Assembly: GCA_028583415.1 (NCBI GenBank)
Contig: CM053270.1
Span: 61,283,117 to 61,347,116, forward strand
From: Protea cynaroides
Lineage: Eukaryota > Streptophyta > Magnoliopsida > Proteales > Proteaceae
DNA: 64,000 nucleotides
Direction: 5' to 3'
Part shown: positions 1 to 12,465 of the stretch, in pieces
Layout of the letters: each line of letters begins with the position of its first letter
Position numbering within the stretch: the stretch's first letter is position 1
The notes under the pieces: model-generated
What the model saw: only the letters and a program-made list of their open reading frames with translations
Databases searched by the model: none
Told to the model about the DNA's origin: nothing
Made by a program: the position numbers and the translations under genes

Positions 1-2530
1 TTGGTGTCATTAATGGGAATTGAAGTGTATTAATCACAGATAGAAATCTTCTCAAACCCGTTATGGTTGCAGGAGGAAATCCAATGGTTGTAGTTTACTG
101 TGCGTAAATACTGATGTATTGATATACATGCATAATAGATGACAGTTATTGAATTTCTTCATGCCGTCATAAGGGACATGAAAGGATTTGAATCCATTGG
201 ATGTCACTGCCATGGCTATGGAAGATACTGGAATTGCCAACCTTGCGGCTTCAACACAATATTCCAAAATGGATTGAACAGAGGAAGAAAAGAGAAAGGG
301 TAAAGAAAAAAAAAATCTGGAGGTAAGGGGGAAAGGTTGGTGGCGATGATGAAAATAGGGAGGAAAGGGTAATGGCGGTGATGGAAGTAGAGGAAGAAGA
401 GAGTGGGTAAAAAATGTAAAAAATCATCGATGGGGAGAGATGGGTACTGTTTTGTGTAGTATGGTAATACCCAAACTCATTTTTCGGTGATTTGGTAAAA
501 TTAAAGATAAGGTGGGTAAAATAGAATACTCAAACTCAAAAGTGAGTAATCAGGTAATTTTCCCATAAACATTCCGTGAACATTTCAAGAATGACAAAAT
601 TTCAAAAAGGGAAAGTACGGATTTTAAACACATATTTTGCGAAATAGATGACAAAAATACAGCAATATAATCACATACATTTAGAAATCATTAACTAATT
701 ATATCTAAAATTCAAAATAACTAACATTCAATCGGGTCAATAGAACTCTGGAAGAATCTTTCGAATGAGGTAGGGACTTTGGAAAAGCAGAGACCATGAG
801 TGGGTCTCAAAGGATCTTTTGTAGAGCTTGGAGTCAACATTGGCAACAATATAATTTTTGATAAATGAATCAAATCAACTAGGTTCTTTGTATTATATAA
901 TTAATTATATAATATATTATGATATATTTGGTTGTTTGATATGATTTATGGTATTTATTTATATTTAAAATAAATTGATATAATTTAAAATTTACAAATA
1001 GATTAGAAGGTTTTTATCATTATTGTGATAATCTATAATATCTAGTGATATTAAAAAAATATTATTTATAATCCATAATTTATTCTCATAAATAATGTAT
1101 TATAAATAACTCATAAACATAATATAAACTATACCTAAGAAAACCTAAATTAATTTCAATTTAGTTGTTTTGTCTTGATTTTTTTAGTTTTCTCACACCT
1201 TTTTTTTTTTTTTGACGAATGTTGCAGAACTTTTCAAGGGTGATTTGATCCAAAGAATAAAGCAACCAATAACCTTCTGATTCAACAATGGCGTACAAAG
1301 TGAAAAAAACAGAGAATTCAACCAAAAAAAAAAAAAAAGAGGGAGAGAAACATAAAAAATGCCTTCAATTTCTTTTTTGTGGTAATTTACTGAAATTTTG
1401 ATGAGGTAGCCTCCTACAAAAGTCCTCGTATCTCTATCAAAGTCATAAGCCCTTTCAATGTTGAACTCTTCTTCCTACATTTTGGAGATCCACTTTTAAG
1501 GGCTATTAGAATTAGAAGAGAAAGCGAGAGATAAATTGAATAATTCAGATTTTAAAGATATGGACACCTAACGGTAAGTTAAAAGGGCATGGGAGATTCC
1601 ATCCGCATGTTCACAGAACTTTCACCCTAAAATAAAAATTAATAATAATAAATAAAAAAAAATTGCCCAACTGTATCCCCAAACTTCTCGTTGATGACCC
1701 ACTTATCTTCCCTTTTGAATGCTTATATTTGCCCTGCCATTGAATACTACATTGATGCAGATTCCATGAAATCAGACAGAAAACATCAGGTCATAAAATG
1801 AATCAGATCATGAATGACCTAAGTTAGATTAAAAAAATAGATAAAATATTCGTGTCCGACAATATATCTCTTTCTAGTTGGATGCATGTGCATGTGCTTC
1901 CATTGATCCCCACAATAATATTGTAATCACACAACTGGACAGCAAACTCTTTCCTTAAAAATAAGGGGTAGGGATTTCCTACATCCCCAATATTGAAGAA
2001 TCCACCACGCCATTGTCAATAAGAATACAAAAATTGGCATCTTTAATAGAGTCCAGGAGATTAGAGAGGAGATAAAAAAAAATAAAAAAAAAGAAAAAAT
2101 TACTCGGACTTCCCTTGAAATTTGGTTTACTACACGTATCTTCCCTGATACTTATTGACTTACATGTACTTTCCTAATCTATCAGTGTTAACTTAAACTT
2201 TTTACTGACCAATTTAAAGTCTAAGTAACTCATTAGAAATGATCTCTCTCAAAATAAAAATAAAAATGGTAGGAATAAAAATACCCTAAATTGTCTTAAA
2301 TTTTATTAGGGATAAAATGGTAATTTAATAAGATAAAGATAGTTAATATTAAAAAAAAAAAATGATATGTTTACATAAACCATTACTGTCCATTTTCCAA
2401 CCGAATAGACTAAAATGTTATAAGTCTCATTTTATGAGAAAAGTCAACGTAAGACGATAAATGCCTGCAGAAATCCATGTAATAAACGAAATATCTATGG
2501 GAGATCCGGCTAATTTCCCGAAAACAAAAA
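1..2530. other. AT-rich intergenic spacer
   Basis: No convincing gene is visible. The stretch holds A/T runs, a strongly AT-rich self-complementary patch around 890-1130, and short open frames that do not resemble any family I know. A 21-base segment near 109-128 (core CTGATGTATTG) recurs almost unchanged near 22211-22231, which suggests a shared dispersed repeat. Confidence 0.6.
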
Positions 2531-2538
2531 AATCGTTT

Positions 2539-2772
2539 CCTCTCTAAGATTCAGGAGGAGGGATGGCGGGATGGATAGCCGACACTTGACTCTCGGATGA
2601 ATTCAAATCGTCCATCCGAGCCAACACCCCAGCCGACAAACTGAGCAAGCAGGGATGTTGGTTCAGATGAATGACTCGAATTCACCCAAAAACAAAGTAT
2701 TAACCATAGATTAACCATCAATCTAGGCCGCCACCCCCTCCTCCCAAATCTCAGGGAGGAGAAGATGTGGAT
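2539..2772. mobile_element. MITE-like inverted-repeat element (GGAGGAG-TIR family)
   Basis: The ends are imperfect inverted repeats: the left arm (about 2539-2570) carries CTCTCTAAGATTCAGGAGGA and the right arm (about 2727-2772) carries its rough complement, ending AGATGTGGATCC. It is about 230 bp with no ORF. The arms and length resemble the elements at 7013-7244 and 62206-62455, so all three look like members of one non-autonomous family. I could not identify a clean target duplication. The superfamily is unknown. Confidence 0.5.
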
Positions 2773-3434
2773 CCAACTCTCCTCACCCAACAAGGAATCA
2801 GTCAAAATTCATATAATTCATAACTCGGACCTTTTCCGACAAATTCCTCATTTCCAAAAACTAAAAATTACAAAGAGCCCCCGGGAGAATTCCGTACTAA
2901 CATCTCTCCATGAACAAAATCTCAACATTCACCAACCACCATATTGAAGAACAAACGAAGCAAGTACCCAGATTGTAAAATACCACAGCATCCTTCATGA
3001 AAAGGGTTAAAAACACAGTTGGTGTACATATAAACTAAACTGAAAGGCAGCAAAAGAATAAGCGAGGGTCCAGAATCGGTGGTTAACATCAACACCGAAC
3101 TTACTACGTTTAGTCCCATTATTATGTTTGCCAAATCATGAATTCCTCAGTAAAAATAGATAGTAATACAAAACATAATTCTTCCACTTTCCCTAATTGA
3201 AGAACCAAAAACAATGAAAAGAGTAACAAATGTCATAATTGAAAGAGCTACAAAACCATACCCCATTTTGCTCGTACACCATATTGATTTTACACGATAA
3301 CAGTGATAATTAAATACCTCCAACATTAATCCAAATGAGCAACACATTCAATCAGCTCCCCTGAAGAACTGCAGAAGTTATGAAGTTAAAATACCACCTG
3401 GGGTGTCTAAATTCTCTCTCCCTACCCCTCTTCC

Positions 3435-5536
3435 CTACTTGATGTATTGAGAAAGCCACTTGAAGCCATCACCGTAACCCATCTTTCGGACTATGCTGCA
3501 CATGAAGACTTCAAGCGGACGGACATTGGAGTCTGCAAGGTTTACCTTACCCTTACCAGTAGTGAAGTTCGTTAGGCCGAGATGATAGCGCATCTCTTCT
3601 TCTGAAACAGCATAGGGTATGTCAATCTTGTTCCCAAGAATCAGGAATGGCACATTGGCCAAGGACTCATCTGAGAGGAGGGCATCCAGCTCTTTCTTTG
3701 ACTCTGCAAACCTCTCGCTGTCGAAGGCATCCACCAAGTATACCACAGCATCAACCTGCACCAGAAATAAACACATTTACAATGTGCATTGTAGACACAT
3801 ATCAAATACACAGTAAAAATCATTGAGAAAAGTAATTAAAGAGTACCAAATGATACTTTATCCACAACTAGTTTGGAGGAGCAAGTCCCTGAACATCTCG
3901 AGGAAAGTAAAAACAGCACACATGACCATGACTTAAAAAGACTTCTTCTTCAGGGAAAACTAAGAATTTGTTTGGATAAGGACAGAGATCATGTTTATTT
4001 TTCAATCATCAAACATTTAACAAGCACCTTCCACTGTGGTTCACAACTTAATTGCCAATGACTTCTTTCGTTTCCTTGAAAAAAGACGGAAAGAGAAAAT
4101 TTTCTTGTAAAATAGGATTTTCTGCTGTTTATTTGATGTACTAAATGCAAAATATGAACTGAAAACTAAGAAAAATTTTACATGGAGTAAACTTTTTATG
4201 TAAAAATATCATTTGCAGGGAAAGTTTGACAACAAAACAAACAAGGGAAAAGATAGAATCATGAAAAGAAAGCCCCTGATCCAACATTATACAGCCTCTT
4301 TCGAGAATATCCAATAACCAATAAAAAGAGCATCTGGAACAAGTGATATGTGGTGGGATGGACTCTGCAAAAGTTTATTTCTTATGGATTTTCCATGTAA
4401 GACACTAGAATGTTCTCTTCACATAAACTAATAAAGAGAAAAATTGTTGACTTCACTATACAATTATACAAAACTTCCTTCCAGACGAAAATGACTAAGA
4501 AAATACATAGAATCAGTCTGCAAAGAGAAAGAACAAATAACAAAAGAAAGGACAAAAGTTCACATCGCCTCAAGATCAAGCAAATAATAAATAGCACAAA
4601 GGCACTTACAGAGCCCACGCCTTAATTGTTCAAAACAACAACCCATGGCAAGTTCAACCTGCCAAGGCAATATATCAACAGCTGTAATCATGATCATCTA
4701 TCACACCCCAACTGTGGTTCAAAGAAATGAAGCTGTAAATCGTAGCTGGAAAAAAAAAAACAAGACATAGAACCCCACCTAGCCCAAGTGCTATTAAGCC
4801 ATATAGATTCTAACTTCTGCTTTTTCTGTCTTTATTTTTTTAAAATAAAGATGACATAGGACATTTAAAATGCATCACAATTAACAGACCAAAAACCACA
4901 CACAGCATGGATCTCATGCTGGTAGCTTCCGCAGTTGCCTGCAATTCAGAATAACTAATCACGAGCATCCAGAAAAAACAACCAGATCTCACAGATTAAT
5001 CAGAATGAGATCATTTGAATAGCCTAAGAAGAAATAACAATAGAAAAAACTACAACGCTTACAATCTCCTTGTACCCAAATTAATTCAAAGTCTTCATAC
5101 TGAAACAAATAGGAAATAATGATGATTCATTCTTTTCTGTTGTCGATAAATACCTTAGCATAGTAATCCTTCCAGACTCTGCGAGCGATCTGATGCCCTC
5201 CCAAATCGAAGGCCTTGAACTTGATTTTCCCAATACTTAATTCTTCTGATGTCGGATACTGTGTCGGCTGATGCTGAACTAGCCTCTGCAAATGATCCAT
5301 CATAATCATTAAAAACAAGAAATTGAAAAAATAAGCTATCATTAACATCAAAATCTATAAAAAGAGGGAAAAGAATGAGAACATCGAAAGAAGGAAGAAA
5401 ACAAAACCTCATCTTTCAACATATGAAGCAACGTTGTCTTTCCAGCATTATCAAGCCCTAGAAACAAGATCTTGGCCTCTTTCTGCCAAAGACCAAGAGA
5501 TGCAAGAACACCGTAGAACCAATCGACAAGAAACAT
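3435..5536 (-). CDS. SAR1: SAR1 small GTPase (COPII coat assembly), three coding exons
   Basis: SAR1 is the Arf-family GTPase that, when GTP-bound, inserts into the ER membrane and recruits Sec23/24 to start COPII vesicle budding. Coding exons are 5408-5536, 5154-5285 and 3435-3755 (43, 44 and 106 codons plus TAG), giving 193 aa, the usual plant SAR1 length. Both introns (5286-5407 and 3756-5153) start GT, end AG and are phase 0. Visible motifs are the hydrophobic N-terminal helix MFLVDWFYGVL, the P-loop GLDNAGKT (27-34), switch II DLGGHQ (70-75, with H74), NKID (129-132) and the C-terminus KWLSQYIK. There is no lipid-modification site, as expected for SAR1. Recalled plant SAR1 proteins read HPTSEE where this one has YPTSEE (residues 53-58). 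No stop or frameshift is seen, so it is probably functional. The 5' UTR and promoter lie right of 5536; no clear TATA box was found. Confidence 0.96.
3756..5153 (-). other. SAR1 intron 2 (about 1.4 kb)
   Basis: This lies between the codons for KDYYAK and VDAVVY. It has a GTATTT donor and a TGCAG acceptor on the minus strand. It is AT-rich and holds no ORF of note. The small open frames inside it are non-coding. Confidence 0.9.
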
Positions 5537-7012
5537 GATTACTGAAGAGAATCAGACTCCTAATCGAACAAAAACCACTCAAAATTCGACGAATCTATCA
5601 GTGTCCGGTCGAAGAAACAACCAGATCGGCCAAACAAAAGATACCAAATCTCATTCCTCCATCAAAACTTCCAGAAATCAGAAAATTTCCGGCGATAAAT
5701 AGAGAGAGGTTGAGAAGAGTTTCCCAAAAAAGGGAGTGAAAGAAAAACTTTGAAAAATCGAAGAAAAAAAGTGAGGAATTGCATTTATCTGTGTCGCTTG
5801 CAGTGGATCTGGTAACCGGTTGATTCGGTACGTAACGCGGCCGAGTTGGGCGCAACGAAGAGGAGTGCGATGGGTAACCTGAGACACCCGGTAATATCCA
5901 CGTGGGATCTAATGATTGGTTCAGTATCGTCATCAAATGTATTGTGACCGTCGATTTATAATCCAACGGTGAATATTTCCTGCTTTCTGTTTGTGTAATA
6001 AGCTATAAAATTGGTACAAGACAGCTAACATGAAAAGTTGGACACAAGCTCTGCAACCAGGTTTTCTGATTCGACTCGTTCTTTGGAAAATCTGGTGAGT
6101 CGATCTGGCCAAGCCTAGTCAACCGAGTCTGAATTTTTTACGGGTTTAAAGATTTAGGATTTGTCATTTATCATTTACCTAGCCCATAGCAAGATACGAA
6201 GCCCATAAAAAACAGAAGCCCATTAGGGCTATGTTCTAACTTCTAATTTCGGTTCGATTTTGGTTTTACACAATATAGTTAATCGGTTCGGTTTTAACTT
6301 TACATCGTTAAACTGTAGGTTAACCGATAAAAAACTGACTAAGAAATAGAATAAAATCAGTTAATTGCATAGCTACATGTATAATGTTTTACAACTAACT
6401 TTTAAATTGAGAGAGAATCATTCCCTTCGGAAGCGAATGGTCAAGTACCTTTTCTAGATTCCTGGTCTCACGATTTCAAAAATTGGGTGACAACCCCTCT
6501 TTATAGATTTAGTTACTTCATAATTCATCCAATGTATTTGATGTAGGATTAAAAGGCTCTCTCAAGTTAAAGTTAAATCACTCATTTGTAAGAAACCGTG
6601 TAAAACCCATTTATGAATCGATTAATTAAAACCACTCATTAGTTGTTAATTGGTTTGGTTTTGGTTTGGAAAATAAGAATCGTGTGTTAATAGGTTCAAT
6701 TTTAGTTTCTATTAGTAACAACCTTGATTCGAACCAAATTGATAAACCGTTTATGAACCGATTTACATCGTTAATCAAAATTACTAAAAATAAGCAAAAG
6801 AAGAACAGAGAACTTGTTCCCCATTCTTCTCCACAGCAGCAGAAGCCAAAAACCCTAACAATGTGTGTGTTGCCATTGTTGTGTCAACCAAAGCATCTAC
6901 AACAACATTAGACGTCTAGTAGAAAGCATTTCTAGGCAAGCAACTGACGATTCCAATCTATGAATCTGATGGACGATTGACGAACTGGGTAACATGAGAG
7001 GATCTAGGTCCC
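5537..7012. other. SAR1 upstream region and spacer
   Basis: The first few hundred bases right of the SAR1 start presumably hold its 5' UTR and promoter, but no promoter element can be assigned with confidence. The rest is AT-rich, with repeated 'aaccgat/ggttcggtt'-type words around 6240-6770 suggesting decayed repeat DNA. No gene was recognised. Confidence 0.5.
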
Positions 7013-7244
7013 CACATCCTCTCTTCCCAGAGGTTCGGGAGAAGGGGGACGCCCCCATTGGATGGCCAACACGTGGGGCACGAGTGAATCCGAGCCCTCC
7101 AACCTAGCTGACACCCCCTGTGGGCTCAGCTTGTAGGCTCAATGTCGGCTAGGATGGATGGCTCAAATTCACCCGAAGCCCACGTGTCTGCCAATTAACG
7201 GGGGCGTCCCCCCTCCTCCCGAACCTCTGGGAGGAGAGGATGTG
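7013..7244. mobile_element. MITE-like element with about 44-bp terminal inverted repeats
   Basis: The left arm 7013-7056 and right arm 7200-7244 are near-perfect reverse complements (core CCCAGAGGTTCGGGAG against CTCCCGAACCTCTGGG). The centre also holds CACGTG words and no ORF. The copia element at 7256 begins a few bases to the right, so that element inserted at or next to the MITE end. Related copies lie at 2539-2772 and 62206-62455. Confidence 0.75.
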
Positions 7245-7250
7245 AATTCG

Positions 7251-7255
7251 TCCCT
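7251..7255. repeat. Target-site duplication TCCCT (left)
   Basis: TCCCT directly precedes the TG of the left copia LTR and is repeated at 16109-16113 directly after the right LTR. Confidence 0.85.
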
Positions 7256-7666
7256 TGTAAGATATTTTATAGACTAAATCAATTATAAGGTTTGTTGGTT
7301 CAGTGGGAGTCTGGTTACAGGTAGATCGGTTTAAGTATGATTAAAGATAAACTAATCATGTTCACTATAAGACTGGTCCAGGGTTGGGGTGGTATTATAA
7401 ATATCAATTGTTAGGGTCAGTGTTATTTTCTTCTCCTGTTCCCATACACAGAGAAAAAGGTCATGGGATCCCGACAAGATGTGGAAGACTTTGATCTAAG
7501 CATTCAAAGCAAAGAAAACGATCGAAAATCAATCTATGACAAAAGGTATGTTTCTTATTATCTCTTTTTAATTCTCATTGTATTATAGTAATCTGTGTAG
7601 TGTGCTCGTTAAGGTTTATGAAAAATCCCATAGGAAAAATCCAAAAGAGATCTAAAATTTTTTACA
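7256..7666 (+). repeat. 5' LTR of the copia-type element
   Basis: A 411-bp LTR from TGTAAGATAT to TTTTTTACA. It is colinear with 15689-16108 and with the truncated copy at 40118-40452. A TG...CA end structure and an adjacent primer-binding site are present. Confidence 0.88.
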
Positions 7667-7667
7667 G

Positions 7668-7680
7668 TGGTATCAGAACC
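7668..7680 (+). other. Primer-binding site of the copia-type element
   Basis: TGGTATCAGAACC starts one base after the LTR. It matches the complement of the initiator tRNA-Met 3' end used by most plant copia elements (family knowledge). Confidence 0.85.
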
Positions 7681-8263
7681 TCCCACACAGACCTAGGATC
7701 GATGGCAAATCATTGTAAAGATTGTATGTTTGAATGGATTGGAAAAGGGAGAGATTTTTCTCTCAAAATTTTTGTACAAACCTGTTTATGGTTGGGACTT
7801 TTGAAAATTTTTTTGGATTAGTAAAAGATAAAATAAATTACATAGGATTATAGGTCTCGAAAGACGGAGCCGACGACATAAGGTGGGTCGTTGAAAGTTG
7901 TAAGACCCGTATCGAACTAACCGGTCTTACCACCTAGTACCAGGTCTACCTATCATGGTCGAGCCAAGTGGACCAAGTGCGTGAAGAAACCACAAGACCA
8001 GGTATGAAGTTTAACTCAAAAACAGTAAAAAAATGAGTGTGTGGTCGCATGCCTAAATAGGTATGTTCGACCCCACCACAAAGGAGTCCAACCCATGACT
8101 TTTTGGTCATGGGGTCGCATGACTAAAAAACGTAGGGTCGATGGATTCTACGACCCTACATGCGACCCTACGATGATAGTCAGAAATCAGAAATTAGGAA
8201 ACCTTCCTAATTCAAAGGGGGTCTTTCCTAAACTCATTGGGACTTATTATAGAGGGTTTTCCT

Positions 8264-8272
8264 CTATAAATA
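8264..8272 (+). promoter_or_regulatory. LTR TATA box (CTATAAATA)
   Basis: CTATAAATA is followed about 30 bp later by a pyrimidine-rich start region and a GA-rich leader. The same layout recurs in other copies (35103-35111; CTATATAAA near 31151; a decayed form near 56165). This is likely the retroelement promoter. No transcript evidence is available. Confidence 0.6.
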
Positions 8273-8365
8273 GGACGTCCCTTAGCCTCTTTCACTCCTT
8301 TAGAACCCTAATTGAAAGTGAGAGAAAGAGAAGAGAAGGAAGAGAAGGAAACTTGAAAAGAAGAC

Positions 8366-10545
8366 TGTCACACCCCAAATTCTGATCCAACCAGAACGGT
8401 GTGAGTGAACCGTCATTGAACCAACGGTTCACACCAGGATCTCGAAAGGCCGGTCCACCCATACAAACCAATTACACAAACCACAACGAATATAAACATA
8501 CAAAGAAGACTTTAAATAGAATGAACGGTATCTATTGATAATTTAAATAAATATCCCATTATTCAAATTCAACACATAAAATAAATATCTATTACATCTC
8601 TTAATAACAAACGAAAATAATGAAACAAATAAATAAACAAACACGTACACGCAAGGGGCACTCGCATGAAGCGCCATGCTCGCCCCGTCCCGCCCAGACA
8701 TCCAACACCGCAGCACCACCATACCCGGAGCGCCACGTAATCACCACGGATAACCCGCATCCGGACTAAAACAATGTATATACAAAGGGTGGCACACAAC
8801 ACGCCCGAAGGCAATCAGACAGCACAAGATTATGCATGAGAACAATCATTTTATGCCGTGGTCCGGGTTTTAAGTTTACAATGCTATAGAAAGGTTTGGT
8901 GGCCCCGCACCTCTATACACGAGGGTGTGGCGTCGCACAAGAATCACACTACCACCAACCCACATACACCCATCATGGAAAGAGAAGAGCTAAGGTATAC
9001 CCGCACCTCCCCGATACTCTACCCATACCAGCACCTAAGCCCCACGGCCGGGCCCGCAAACCGGGCTCGCAACAACCAATCCTATATGTCACAATGTATG
9101 CTCTATCCCAAAGACAGCCGTCACGGCATAGAGATAGAGCAGGCGGCAGCCGGGTCGGAGACCTCCAAAACCTCACCTCCCCCGATACCCTATCCGCAAC
9201 TAACCCACTAGGAAGAAACAAACGCAGTAGACCCTATCCCAACACACACCCACGGCATAGAGATAGAGCTAAAGCACGGGACAAGGCAAACCGACTGAAC
9301 CCGCACCACCAACGAGGTCGGGACAACACAATATCGGAGACCAACGACCACGACTCCCCCGATACCCCACCCGCACCAAGCAGTTAAGATAGAATACACA
9401 AAAGGGCCAGGAAGAGCGATCCCGCCCATGCCCCACTCCACACACCAACGAAAACAATCACAGCCAACAATCACATCCTATGAAGCATGAACAAAAAAAG
9501 CCGAAAGTAAAGGATGGCATGAAATATGCACAAACACACACACGATATTCAATGATTAACAACGACACCGCCCATTAATTATTAGGTTTAGGTCGTTCCC
9601 TTACCCGACGCTTGTTCGATAACTTGCTCCACGTGCAAGATCCAAACGACAAGCACGCCCACATAATATTAGGGTTCATCGAACATATTGTTTTAGGGTT
9701 TCACGTGGTCGAAACCAACAAAGACACAAACTACCTCACGAGCCGACCGGTGGCAGTACCGGCCGCAGCTCGTGGGAAAGACCGCACCGGATGGTCACCG
9801 GTCCCCCACGATAACCCCCGAGAGGAGCGGTCGCAACATACCGGCCGCACCACGCAACCGGATAGCGACCGATGTCTCCGAAGACCAACATGGGTTCTTC
9901 GACCGCCGTCGATCACCTCCACAGATTTTCGTGGTTTCTCCTATCCATCCAAGTCTAGGCTTGAGTTAGAGCTATCCCTAACTCATTCAAGCTCGTCGAT
10001 GAATACATCTCGAAACTCGAACTAGGGTTGACGGCAACTTAGGGTTTATTGGCCAATTTAGGGTTTTAGATCAATACCTACTTTACATGGTATTGATCCA
10101 CCCACACAACTAACATAGGGTAGAAGATGGACCAAACACTACCGTTGAGTGTAGCGAGAGCGCCAAACGTAATGGCGCACCTCCTTCTTCTTCCTAGTCC
10201 TCCTCCTTTCCAAGCCTTCTCTCTCTAGGGTTTGTGAGAGACAATGGAAAGGATTTGAGGGGTTTAAGGGTGTATTTATAGGCAGAAATAGGGTTAGTAA
10301 CCCACTAGGATTAGGAAACTTCTAGGACAAATCGGAAAGTGGGACCCCAGAGATCATTCCAAATCCCGACAAGTGGCAGGCCAACGCCGACCGTACCACA
10401 TCCACCATCGACCGGATACCTAAAACCAAGTATATTGGTCGACTTTGGTCCGATTGCACTGCTTTTATCAACTGCCCCGCCCTGATGACCGAAGACCCAC
10501 ACAAAACCAAGGTTTAGACCGGATTTTCAGAGTGCGGGTCTTACA
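8366..10545 (-). mobile_element. Solo LTR of the TGTAAGACCC family (minus), nested
   Basis: Read on the plus strand it starts TGTCACACCCC and ends GCGGGTCTTACA. AAGAC flanks it on both sides (8361-8365 and 10546-10550), a 5-bp target duplication. It is 2180 bp. The insertion splits the GA-rich leader of the surrounding plus-strand LTR. It is the youngest layer at this spot. Long open frames across 8858-10025 are a by-product of its GC-rich composition and resemble no known protein. Confidence 0.9.
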
Positions 10546-12465
10546 AAGACTAAGAAATAAGAAGTTCAGAGAAACCTCTGAATCTCAACAAATCCAAGGT
10601 ATGAACCTAAATCCCTACATAAATTGGGAGTCTAGAATAGTTTATGAAGAACATAGGATTAGGAGAAACCCAAATCATCCATCCATGGATAGATTCCATG
10701 GAGGGAATCATTATGGAGAATGAATAATGTATAAATTATAGTTTTGAGCCATAGAACAATCATAGAATGGACCATGATTGTAAGCTAAAGGATCCAAACG
10801 TAAAGGAATGGACTGTAGAGTAAAAGGTCGACACAGAAAACGTGTGGTCGCACGTAGGGTCGAATGATATCTGACCCTACGAGACCATATGATCGACCAC
10901 ATGCCCTCGGGAAGTCCCAAGGAGGGTGTGGTCGCACGTAGGGTCGAATGGTATCCGACCCCACCTGCGACCCTATACCCTAGGGTCGCAGAAACTGCTA
11001 CCCTAGGTGCTACCTTACCCTACAACCCTACCCCTGTGGTTGCAGAAACTGCTACCCTAGGTGCTACCCCCCTGCGACCCTACAATTTCAGTTAGTTTAA
11101 AACATATTGTAATTAATTCTAATTAAAATCTATCGACTTGTTAGGTCTTTCCAGTGGTTTAAAAGTGAATTATAAAGCTTGAACGAGGATCTACTAGCAA
11201 TCAAAGATAAGGGAACAAGACCTAAACTAATTGGCTAATAATAAACTATTTTCGTTTATTGAGTCCAATACCATGAATGATTTTATGCTTGTATGATTGT
11301 AATGTGTATATCACATGTCATCCAATATTTTTATTATTATTGTTCATGCATATTTAATTTCTGTTTATTTATAATATGATGTTGATGATGATGCTAGGAA
11401 TAGGCATGTGAATGTATGTGTGTAGTTAGTGTGCTTGATGCGAGTGGAGCATCAAGGGGAGGACGTAACACTGTGGTTCATCCTGGTCACCAGAGTCTAG
11501 CTCTATCTCTACTCAAGTCTTGTCCACTAACATCGTCGTATCGCCATTACCTTAGTAGAACTATTACTCGTAGGGCATCAGGGGAGGTGGTCTCGGACCA
11601 TGTAGTCTCTGACTCTGTCGGGGGGCCTTAGCTCTATCTCTATAGACGTATTGAGGGATGCTAGGGTGAGGCCTTGGATACACTGTTTGACATTAGGATT
11701 GGTTAGTTGCGAGCCCAGTTTGCAAGCCCTCACCAACAGGGGCTTACGTGTTGGTATGGTTAGAGCATCAGAGGAAGTGTGATGCGGTGCGGTTCTATGC
11801 ACTTTACCTCTATCTCTATTCCATGATGGGTGCATGTGGGGGCGACAATGGTATTTGATCTATTGGGCGGTTCCACACATTCGTGTATAGAAGTGCGACG
11901 GCCACCTATCCTTTTTATTGCACATTGTAAACTTATGAACCTGACCAAAGATATGAATTGAATGCATGCATATGTTTGTTGCATTGTTTTGTTTGCTCAC
12001 TGAGCCGTGATGTGTGTTCACCCTTTTCGACGTCGAATATTTTTAGTTGATGATGCAGGTACCACAGTGGAAGATTATATGAATGCTCCCACATACGGGC
12101 ATGCAGCGGCAATGGAGGCAGAAGTGATGATGGAGTCGCATGATTCATCATGCGAGTGCAACTCCTGTGTTTTTTATTAGATTTTGTTTAAGTTATATAG
12201 ACAATGTAATTGATTTAATTATTTTAATTTATGTCTTAGTCCTTTTGGAGATAATTAGATAATTTATTTACTTTATCACAGCTAAACTCTCAGTTCATTT
12301 AATATATAAAACTTCCGATATTGTTTATTTACTCTGATTATAGTTGTGGATGTATATGGTTTAAGTAAACGGACACAGCCTATTCGAAACCCTAGTTGAA
12401 CCGTTGGTTTATTGACGATTCATCACACCATTCTGAATAGTGCAGAATTGGGGTGTGACAAAAGT

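Larger units (their letters stand above)
7899..12460 (+). mobile_element. Solo LTR of the TGTAAGACCC family (plus), split by a second solo LTR
   Basis: It begins TGTAAGACCC and ends GGGGTGTGACA. The flanking 5 bases AAAGT (7894-7898 and 12461-12465) match, so it is a solo LTR inserted into the copia interior. Removing the nested copy (8366-10545) and its duplicated AAGAC leaves about 2.38 kb. The LTR holds a TATA box, a GA-rich leader, GGTCG/CGACC word clusters and repeated TAGCTCTATCTCTA blocks. Open frames within it are not conserved genes. Confidence 0.9.

Noticed and set aside
8858..10025. Overlapping open frames of 117-163 codons
   Set aside because: They lie wholly inside a solo LTR, are on both strands, and are not preserved in the other LTR copies.
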